Shown piece by piece: positions 58,317 through 64,000 of a stretch of 64,000 nucleotides of DNA (its first letter is position 1; each line of letters begins with the position of its first letter). The position numbers and the translations under genes are program-made. The notes below the pieces were generated by a model. The model had not been told where the DNA came from. It did no database searches and worked only from the letters and a program-made list of their open reading frames with translations. This DNA comes from Pseudaminobacter soli (ex Li et al. 2025) (GTDB lineage Bacteria; Pseudomonadota; Alphaproteobacteria; Rhizobiales; Rhizobiaceae), in NCBI RefSeq assembly GCF_003012705.1, contig NZ_PXYL01000005.1:62001-126000 (forward strand). Direction: 5' to 3'.

Positions 58317-58488
58317 CCAGTACGCCAACGAGCGCATCGAGAAGTTGGCCGGCGACAAGGCGCTGCTTCGCGCCCGTCTCGGAGACGTCATCCGCATTTG
58401 TGAGGCCGTTCGTTACACGGCAGGGCTCGGCAAGGGTCAAGTCGAACGACTGGAAAAGGCCAAGTCCATTCTCGCGGAGACCGCCTGA
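58306..58488 (+). CDS. Small helical early-right protein
   Basis: 60 aa from ATG 58306, overlapping the previous gene by 11 bases. ASN-type start TSDQYANERIEKLAGDKALL and a helical end (GQVERLEKAKSILAET). Function unknown. Confidence 0.55.
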   Translation: MTSDQYANERIEKLAGDKALLRARLGDVIRICEAVRYTAGLGKGQVERLEKAKSILAETA

Positions 58489-58489
58489 C

Positions 58490-58660
58490 ATGCGCAAGAT
58501 CATCACCACTCACGTTTGCCCGCCAATCCCCGCCCGCTCGATGGACTGGAGCGCCCACTTCGATGGCGAAGAGGAGCGCGGGGAATATGGCTACGGCGCG
58601 ACCGAGGACGAAGCTGTCCGCGATCTGATCGACAGCTACGGCGACGAGGAGGCCGCCTGA
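58490..58660 (+). CDS. Small early-right protein
   Basis: 56 aa from ATG 58490. KIITTHVCPPIPARSMDWSA then GEYGYGATEDEAVRDLIDSY; the ATEDEAVRDLID end is often seen in small phage and plasmid proteins. One base after the previous stop. Confidence 0.58.
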   Translation: MRKIITTHVCPPIPARSMDWSAHFDGEEERGEYGYGATEDEAVRDLIDSYGDEEAA

Positions 58661-58661
58661 C

Positions 58662-58796
58662 ATGCGAGCCCTCCTCCGCACTCCATCACCTGACGAGCCG
58701 GCGACGATTGCCGGCACGGTTCAAGACGTTCTCGCTGGCCTGTCGATCACGGTCTTTCTGATCGGCGCCGGCATTTGGATTGGGGTTTTCGCATGA
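58662..58796 (+). CDS. 44-aa membrane protein
   Basis: ATG 58662, one base behind the previous stop; its own stop overlaps the next start by 4 bases. A polar N-terminus (RALLRTPSPDEPATIAGTV) and one transmembrane helix (AGLSITVFLIGAGIWIGVF). Fills the only gap in the operon, so it is likely real. Confidence 0.55.
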   Translation: MRALLRTPSPDEPATIAGTVQDVLAGLSITVFLIGAGIWIGVFA

Positions 58797-59011
58797 GCTA
58801 CCGCAACCATCCGCGCCCAGAGGACAAGGGCAGCGCAATCGAGGTCGGCACCCACAGAGGTGAAGTCACGCTCGAGCTTGGCGTGATGCGCAACTTCGGT
58901 TCGCTCTCGACTGACGCATGGGCTTCGCTCTCGCCGGAAGAGGCGCGCGAGCTCGCTGACGACCTCAACAAAGCGGCTCGCCAAGTCGAGCGCGATGGAG
59001 GTGCGTCGTGA
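58793..59011 (+). CDS. Early-right protein, unknown
   Basis: 72 aa from ATG 58793. Strand-rich start and a helical end with SPEEARELADDLNKAARQV, a pattern common in small phage proteins. Overlaps its neighbours by 4 bases at both ends. Confidence 0.58.
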   Translation: MSYRNHPRPEDKGSAIEVGTHRGEVTLELGVMRNFGSLSTDAWASLSPEEARELADDLNKAARQVERDGGAS

Positions 59012-59220
59012 CCTCGCACTGCCCCGAGCAATCCTACATCGCGAACGCCGTTGCCGCGCTTGAAACGCCGGTCGGCTCCGACCCCATCGCTCGCATCGAA
59101 TACCAGGCTCGCCTTTACTTCCGTGATCTGTGTCGCGTCCACGGATTTGAAGGTGCCCGGCAGCGCATGGCCGAAATCATCAACGACGAAGCAACCAGAA
59201 CCCAGAGGAGCGCGGCATGA
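59008..59220 (+). CDS. Small helical protein before the exonuclease
   Basis: 70 aa from GTG 59008 (GTGA overlap). Helical (ARIEYQARLYFRDLCRVHGF; GARQRMAEIINDEATRTQR). No motif. Overlaps the exonuclease start by 4 bases and may be a small partner of it. Confidence 0.58.
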   Translation: MTSHCPEQSYIANAVAALETPVGSDPIARIEYQARLYFRDLCRVHGFEGARQRMAEIINDEATRTQRSAA

Positions 59221-60203
59221 ACATGCAGCCCATTGGCGTCGAGGCGCACTCTATCGTTTCCGCCACCGCCGAACTCATTCCCGATGGCATTCATTTCGGA
59301 CTGTCCGAGGATGCCTATCACGGCGATCCGGCGCTTGGCTCGACGGGTCTCAAAGACCTGATCGACAATGCGCCTGACTTCTGGTGGTCGAGCTGGATGA
59401 ACCCGGCCCGCGAGCCTGACAAGGAAACGCCAGCCAAGATATTCGGCCGCGCTGTCCATAAATGCGTACTGGAAGGCCGCGCCGCTTTCGATGCGCTCTA
59501 TTCCCCCTGCGAGCACCCCGGCAACATCAAGGCCGGGAAGGAGGAGCGCGAGGCAGTTGAGGCTGCAGGCAAACTGCCGCTCAAGCGTGACGAGTACAAT
59601 CGGATCGTTGCCGCCTCTGCGTTCATCCGAGCCAATGCGACATTGCGCGATGCCTTCACAGGTGGCCAACCAGAAGTATCGGTTTTCTGGACCGCCGATG
59701 GCATCAGGTTCAAGGCCAGATTCGACTACCTCAAGATGCGAGCCGTCGCGGACCTCAAGTCGATCCGCAACCCGCTGAATAAGTCGTTCGTACAAGCCTG
59801 CCGGGACCGGATCGCCGGGCTCGACTACGTAATCTCTGCCGCCCACTACATGGACGGGCGCCAGCGCATGGGCGCGTTCGTCAAGGCCGGTCAGGTGTAC
59901 GGTGCGCCCGACAGCGAGAATTTCCGGTCGTGGCTGATCCAGGTGGCTGGTCAACGCGAATTCGCCTTCGTGTTCGTCTTCTGGCAGGCCGAAGGTGCGC
60001 CAATCTCCCACGGCTTTCAGATTTCTCCCGGTAACCCGATCCTCGACAGCGCCAAGCAGAGCATCGCCAAGGCCGTCTGGAACTACCGCCAGTTCATGGA
60101 GAAATTCGGCACCAAAATCGCTTGGGTGCCATCCACTCCCCTTGAAGAACTCGATGAAACCGAACTGCCCATCTGGTGGCAGCAGAAGCAATTGAAGGGC
60201 TGA
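59217..60203 (+). CDS. RecE/YqaJ-like exonuclease (PD-(D/E)XK)
   Basis: 328 aa. Exonuclease-VIII-type fold: DAYHGDPALGSTGLKDLIDN start, FGRAVHKCVLEG with the conserved His, then DGIRFKARFDYLK and VADLKSIRNP, giving the D...DxK active-site set, and the Gln/Tyr motif VISAAHYMDG. It would chew 5' ends to make single strands for annealing. Followed after 4 bases by a candidate annealing protein. Confidence 0.85.
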   Translation: MNMQPIGVEAHSIVSATAELIPDGIHFGLSEDAYHGDPALGSTGLKDLIDNAPDFWWSSWMNPAREPDKETPAKIFGRAVHKCVLEGRAAFDALYSPCEHPGNIKAGKEEREAVEAAGKLPLKRDEYNRIVAASAFIRANATLRDAFTGGQPEVSVFWTADGIRFKARFDYLKMRAVADLKSIRNPLNKSFVQACRDRIAGLDYVISAAHYMDGRQRMGAFVKAGQVYGAPDSENFRSWLIQVAGQREFAFVFVFWQAEGAPISHGFQISPGNPILDSAKQSIAKAVWNYRQFMEKFGTKIAWVPSTPLEELDETELPIWWQQKQLKG

Positions 60204-60207
60204 AGCC

Positions 60208-61455
60208 ATGAACGAGATCATCACCCAAGACGGCGAAGTCATCGAGGGCATGCAGGTGCAGGCCCCATCGTCCAGCATGGCGGTCCAGCTTCAGAAGGCC
60301 GAGATCGACCAGCAGATCACCACGGCGCACGCCTTCCCGCGGTCGCTGAAACGCGTCCAGTCAGCAATCATGTCGATGGCGACACTGGATGAGGAAAGTG
60401 CCGAGGAGTGCATGTATGCACTTCCGCGTGGCGGCAAGCCTATTAAGGGACCATCTGTCCGCTTTGCCGAAATCCTGAAACAAGCCTATGGCAACTGCCG
60501 CGCAGCAGCACGCGTCGTTCACGTAGACCGCATTGAGATGTTCGTCGAGGCAGAGGGCGTATTCCACGACCTCGAAACCAACTCGGCAACGACCACACGC
60601 GTTCGCCGCCGGATTAGCGACCGCCGCGGCAAGGTCTTCAATGATGACATGATCATTGTGACCGGCAACGCCGCGTGTGCCATCGCCAAGCGTAATGCAA
60701 TCCTCGACGGAATTCCTAAGCCGCTCTGGCGTAAGGCATATGAGACTATCCAGGCGACGATCACCGGCGACGTGACAACCCTGTCAGAAAACCGAGAGAA
60801 GGCATTCAAGGCGCTTGCCGCCTTCGGAGTGAAGCCGGAACAGGTCTACCAGTCGCTCGGCATCGAAGGCGTCGAGGATATCAGCGTCGATCATATCGCC
60901 ACCCTGCGCGGCATGTATTCCGCGCTGAAGAATGGCGAAGCTACGGTCGAGGAAATGTTCGTCGGCACCGTCAAGCCTGTTTCGGATCACCAGAAGATTG
61001 CCGACCCGCTGGCCGATGAGCCCGTTAGCGCGCCAATCGTTGACGAGCCTGCAGCATCCGCCAGCGAGCCCACAATCGAACACAAGGAATCGTCGGCCCC
61101 CTCCACCGACGTAGGCAGCGACTCTATCCCGTCCCCAGATGGAGCCGCTGCCGATCTATCCGCCCAGACGGGCGATGAGGAGGCCGGCGCGGAAGCGGCT
61201 GATGGGCAGTCCGCAGCGTCGGCCTCCACCTATTCTCGCGCCGACTGCCTCAAGGCCTTCATGACAACAGCGACCGACAAGGACCTGACCGTCACCGAAC
61301 GCCGTGATCTCCTCGAGCAGTCGAAAGGCTGGTGGAAGGAAGCGCTTCCGAATGATCTCGAGTTCGTGCGCGCCTGCCTGTCGAACTGCGACAAGGTCGC
61401 CAAGGGCGAACTCGGTGCCGATGACGCGCGGAAGTATCTGGAGGGCTTGCTGTGA
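60208..61455 (+). CDS. Candidate single-strand annealing protein (unknown family)
   Basis: 415 aa, directly behind the exonuclease. Residues 20-200 are a mixed fold (QQITTAHAFPRSLKRVQSAI; FHDLETNSATTTRVRRRISD; IIVTGNAACAIAKRNAILDG). Residues 260-340 are a disordered acidic Ser/Ala/Glu linker, and the end is a small helical domain (SYSRADCLKAFMTTATDKDL-type). The place fits RecT/Erf/Redbeta, but I recognise no family motif. Function rests on the neighbour. Confidence 0.55.
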   Translation: MNEIITQDGEVIEGMQVQAPSSSMAVQLQKAEIDQQITTAHAFPRSLKRVQSAIMSMATLDEESAEECMYALPRGGKPIKGPSVRFAEILKQAYGNCRAAARVVHVDRIEMFVEAEGVFHDLETNSATTTRVRRRISDRRGKVFNDDMIIVTGNAACAIAKRNAILDGIPKPLWRKAYETIQATITGDVTTLSENREKAFKALAAFGVKPEQVYQSLGIEGVEDISVDHIATLRGMYSALKNGEATVEEMFVGTVKPVSDHQKIADPLADEPVSAPIVDEPAASASEPTIEHKESSAPSTDVGSDSIPSPDGAAADLSAQTGDEEAGAEAADGQSAASASTYSRADCLKAFMTTATDKDLTVTERRDLLEQSKGWWKEALPNDLEFVRACLSNCDKVAKGELGADDARKYLEGLL

Positions 61456-62114
61456 CGGATCGCCCTATCCTCTTTTCCTCGCCAATGGTCCGCGCACTCC
61501 TCGACGGCCGCAAGACCCAGACGCGGCGCGTCATTGGAACGTTTCACGATTTCGATCCGCTCCAGGATCTTATTCGGTTCTTTGACGCCAACGACAAGTT
61601 CATCGGCAACAACGACGGCCCTCCGGCAGAAGAATGCCGAAAGTATGAGGAGCCAAGCGTTCGCTTCGCTGTCGGCGACCGCCTCTGGGTGCGCGAAGTA
61701 TTCTCCTATGAGAGCCTAGACGTCGACCGCAATGGCTTCATGCCGCCTTGGTATTGGGCCGATGGCAATCCATCATCTGGCGACTTCACCAAGCCGAAGC
61801 CTTCCATCCATATGCCGCGCTGGGCATCCCGCCTCACGCTGACCGTCACCGACGTTCGCGTGCAGCGGTTGCAGGAGATCAGCGAGGCGGATGCGAGGGC
61901 AGAAGGCTGCCCCGTAAGTTGGGATGGGAAGCCATATGACCCGCCGCACCCTGAGGTTGATAGCTGGCAGGGATACGGCCGGGCGAGCTTCTGCCTTCTT
62001 TGGAACAAACTTAACGCCCCTCGCGGCTTCGGCTGGTACGCCAATCCTTGGGTTGTCGCCGTCTCCTTCACGGTCGAGCACCGGAACATCGATGCGCTTG
62101 AGGTGGCAGCATGA
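61452..62114 (+). CDS. ASCH-like phage protein
   Basis: 220 aa. The start RPILFSSPMVRALLDGRKTQ plus TRRV and VRFAVGDRLWVREVF are the classic segments of the phage ASCH-type (RNA- or modified-base-binding) protein. The end CLLWNKLNAPRGFGWYANPW is also typical. Probably binds modified nucleic acid; no catalytic assignment. Confidence 0.75.
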   Translation: MTDRPILFSSPMVRALLDGRKTQTRRVIGTFHDFDPLQDLIRFFDANDKFIGNNDGPPAEECRKYEEPSVRFAVGDRLWVREVFSYESLDVDRNGFMPPWYWADGNPSSGDFTKPKPSIHMPRWASRLTLTVTDVRVQRLQEISEADARAEGCPVSWDGKPYDPPHPEVDSWQGYGRASFCLLWNKLNAPRGFGWYANPWVVAVSFTVEHRNIDALEVAA

Positions 62115-62323
62115 CCAAGCTCCTGCACATCACCTCTCACACCCGCCGCGCTCCGGTAAACCCAGCCGCCAAAGCAATGGCAGCCAACCATGCGGCTCTG
62201 TCTGCTTTCCTCTCGACCGATGACGGCAGGATCGACGCCTGCATGTTTGCGCTTGCTGACGAATGTGAGCGGGCCGTCAAGGCTGATCCGGAATGGCAGG
62301 CGCTCAAGGCGGGGAGGCACTGA
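62111..62323 (+). CDS. Small early-right protein
   Basis: 70 aa, helical, starts TKLLHITSHTRRAPVNPAAK and continues with DACMFALADECERAVKADPE. No motif. Overlaps both neighbours. Confidence 0.55.
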   Translation: MTKLLHITSHTRRAPVNPAAKAMAANHAALSAFLSTDDGRIDACMFALADECERAVKADPEWQALKAGRH

Positions 62324-62712
62324 TGGCCATGATCTCCGCCAAGCTGCGCAACAGCGCCAAGGGGCAACCGTGCACGTTCCAGATCCCCGGCATCTGCTGC
62401 TACGACCCGGAAACGACCGTCCTTGCCCATATCGGTGATGAGTCCAAGGGCATGGGGAACAAGGCCGCGGATTATTCGGCCGGCTTCGCCTGCTTCTCCT
62501 GCCATGAGGCTATCGACCAGCATCGGCTCTCGAAACTGGACGAGCTCTTCTACAGCCTGCGCGCGATGCAGCGCACCTGGGCGCACTGGATCAAGTCCGG
62601 GCTGATCATCCTTCCCATCGATCCGGCAACGGCCAAGCGCCGGCCGAAGAAGAAATCCAAGATTCCATCGCGCCCGCTGCGGAGCGCCAACACGTTTGCG
62701 AGGAAGCCATGA
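62323..62712 (+). CDS. DUF1364 family nuclease-like protein
   Basis: 129 aa from ATG 62323. Matches the DUF1364 pattern: LRNSAKGQPCTFQIPGICCY, then TTVLAHIGDESKGMGNKAAD, then AGFACFSCHEAIDQH. Four Cys/His clusters suggest a zinc-bound HNH-like fold, as in phage recombination helpers. Basic tail (KRRPKKKSKIPSRPLRS). Confidence 0.82.
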   Translation: MAMISAKLRNSAKGQPCTFQIPGICCYDPETTVLAHIGDESKGMGNKAADYSAGFACFSCHEAIDQHRLSKLDELFYSLRAMQRTWAHWIKSGLIILPIDPATAKRRPKKKSKIPSRPLRSANTFARKP

Positions 62713-63398
62713 CCACCCCTGTGCTGAACAAGGAAGGGCGCGTCATCACCGCGCTGGAATGGAACGAATACCACGACGAGCAGGGCAATCCTGAACGCTG
62801 GGATGCCGAGACGACGTTCAACACCTACTACGGCATCGCGCTCCTGCATGACGGCTATTCGGTCGAGTATGACTATGCCGATGTTGCCAAGGCGCTGGAC
62901 AGTCTCGATGCGGCCAAGGCTGCGGCGGTTGCCGACTGCGCCAAGCGCTGCACCGCCTACCTCTCCGCCTCCCTGCCTGCCGATGTGGCTGGAGTGGTGG
63001 CTCGGATACAGGCCCACTGCGAGGGCGATCGCGAGAGCTTAAGCGGCATACCTCTGCTCCGCGAAGCCGCCGCGCTTATCAGCGCCCTCTCTGCCGATAA
63101 TGAGAGGCTGAGGGAGGGCCGGGACGCATGGGCCGACGAACGAGTGGAAATCCTCCGTAAGGGGACAGCATGGCGCGCCCGCGCCGAAGCATCAGAAGCC
63201 CGCGTGAGGGAGCTTGAGGCGGCGCTGGAGCCGTTTGCAGTGATTGCAGGCGCCGTTTTCCGCGTCGATGAAGATGGTCGCGAGATGAACGCCGGAAAGC
63301 CGGATGACCACGCCGTTTGGGGCTTTGACCGTGTCGGGTTGAGATACGGCCATCTCCGCGCCGCCCGCTCCGTAGCTAAGGAGGCTGGCAATGTCTGA
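62709..63398 (+). CDS. Ea22-like early phage protein
   Basis: 229 aa. N-terminal 75 residues strand-rich (TYYGIALLHDGYSVEYDYAD), then coiled-coil (SADNERLREGRDAWADERVE; RARAEASEARVRELEAALEP) as in lambda Ea22-type proteins, and a short acidic end. Function unknown in the whole group. Confidence 0.62.
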   Translation: MTTPVLNKEGRVITALEWNEYHDEQGNPERWDAETTFNTYYGIALLHDGYSVEYDYADVAKALDSLDAAKAAAVADCAKRCTAYLSASLPADVAGVVARIQAHCEGDRESLSGIPLLREAAALISALSADNERLREGRDAWADERVEILRKGTAWRARAEASEARVRELEAALEPFAVIAGAVFRVDEDGREMNAGKPDDHAVWGFDRVGLRYGHLRAARSVAKEAGNV

Positions 63399-64000
63399 CG
63401 CACCAGAACGGATTTGGGCCGAGAGCGATCCCGAAACAGGCGAAAAGCGCTGGTTCTCCATCAATGGCATGGGCACCGAATATCTCCGCGCCGATGTAGC
63501 CGCCCTCCGCGCCGGTGGCGAGCCGGTGGCTTGGCAGTATCGCTGGAAAGGCACCAGAGGCGGATGGTCTGATTGGATGGTCTCGGAATCGGACCCGAGC
63601 AACTGGACGTGGCCGTATTATTGGGAAGACCTTGAGGCCCGCCCCCTCTGCGCCCACCCCGCCCCGTCCGAGCCAGTGGCAGTGAAGCCGCTGGAGTGGC
63701 ACGCAAGCCCCATACGCGAAAACTCCTGGCTGGCGCCTAATGGTTTTGGCGAAAACTACGTCGCATCCCGCTATGAAGGTCAGTGGAGATGTATCGGCCA
63801 AGACTGGCCAAGCCTTGACGCCGCCAAGGCCGCTGCCCAAGCCGATTATGAAGCCCGCATTCGCTCTGCTCTGGTATCCGCCCCCTCCGATCTGGAGCGC
63901 GAGCTAGACGAGGCGCGGGCTTGGATTGCAAGCTATGAAGCCGAAAAGGCGCGCTGGATTGCAAGCGCGGAAGCCGACTTTGCGCGTCTGGAGCGCGAGC
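63391..64000 (+). CDS. Early phage protein, C-terminus outside the window
   Basis: 203 residues visible from ATG 63391, overlapping the previous gene by 8 bases. Starts SDAPERIWAESDPETGEKRW and contains EYLRADVAALRAGGEPVAWQ and AAKAAAQADYEARIRSAL. Same small-phage-protein style as its neighbour; the two may be related by the Ea22-like coiled-coil part. Incomplete. Confidence 0.65.
   Translation, partial: MSDAPERIWAESDPETGEKRWFSINGMGTEYLRADVAALRAGGEPVAWQYRWKGTRGGWSDWMVSESDPSNWTWPYYWEDLEARPLCAHPAPSEPVAVKPLEWHASPIRENSWLAPNGFGENYVASRYEGQWRCIGQDWPSLDAAKAAAQADYEARIRSALVSAPSDLERELDEARAWIASYEAEKARWIASAEADFARLERE

Larger units (their letters stand above)
12538..64000. mobile_element. Temperate siphophage-like prophage (left part; right end outside)
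   Basis: Starts at the 3' end of tRNA-Arg(CCG) and runs off the right edge. All hallmark modules are present: lysis, tail, head, portal, terminase, helicase and regulators, recombination and an immunity region. A tape measure of 1138 aa implies a long non-contractile tail. Late and early-left genes are on the minus strand and early-right genes on the plus strand. No integrase is seen in 51.4 kb, so it and attR must lie to the right. No obvious broken structural gene was found, so the prophage may be intact. Confidence 0.95.

Overview
The window is GC-rich alphaproteobacterial DNA, most likely from the Hyphomicrobiales (Mesorhizobium/Aminobacter type). This is an inference from gene content, codon use, rhizobial-style palindromic intergenic repeats and two CtrA-type boxes; no ribosomal marker is present. 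Bases 1-12537 are ordinary chromosome. Everything from about 12538 to the right edge is a large temperate siphophage integrated at the 3' end of tRNA-Arg(CCG). The right end of the prophage and its integrase are outside the window.

Chromosomal part: a cut-off ornithine/lysine decarboxylase; an amidase with a LysR regulator; a DUF1007 protein with a His-rich NicO/RcnA-type Ni/Co transporter; a 189-bp palindromic element; two small secreted proteins; an OmpR/EnvZ-type two-component pair; a GNAT acetyltransferase; an aspartate-aminotransferase-like enzyme; a YigZ/IMPACT protein; a YbaK-like editing protein; and tRNA-Arg.

Prophage, left to right: lysis module on the minus strand (metallophosphoesterase, XhlA-like protein, Rz1/Rz spanins, SAR-type GH24 endolysin, holin). 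Then a plus-strand Flp pilin with two TTAA-N7-TTAA CtrA boxes. Then tail fibre, tail tip J-like protein, BR0599 hub protein, tape measure with an embedded lytic transglycosylase, tail chaperones (apparent -1 frameshift), tail tube, connectors, capsid, scaffold, portal and terminase (17-38.8 kb, minus). A small plus-strand cassette with its own promoter follows (38.9-39.8 kb). A long minus-strand early-left operon (39.8-54.8 kb) carries a DnaB-type helicase, nuclease, two DNA methyltransferases, a RuvC-like resolvase, a superfamily 2 helicase, an acyl carrier protein and many small proteins, mostly joined by 1-4 bp stop/start overlaps. An immunity region (54.8-56.4 kb) and a plus-strand early-right operon (56.5 kb to the edge) with a RecE-like exonuclease and a candidate annealing protein complete the window.

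Control logic read from sequence: five related 18-bp operators (consensus TATCC-N8-GGATA) lie in two clusters flanking a repressor-Arc-HTH operon. In both early promoters the operator fills the space between the -35 and -10 boxes, so one repressor should silence both early operons. The early-left and repressor transcripts look leaderless.

Most interesting items: the CtrA-box pilin inside the prophage, the phage acyl carrier protein, a cytosine methyltransferase gene with a second nearly co-extensive reading frame that looks coding, the split tail chaperone, the operator network, the isolated plus-strand cassette and a GIY-YIG/HTH fusion at the head of the early-left operon.
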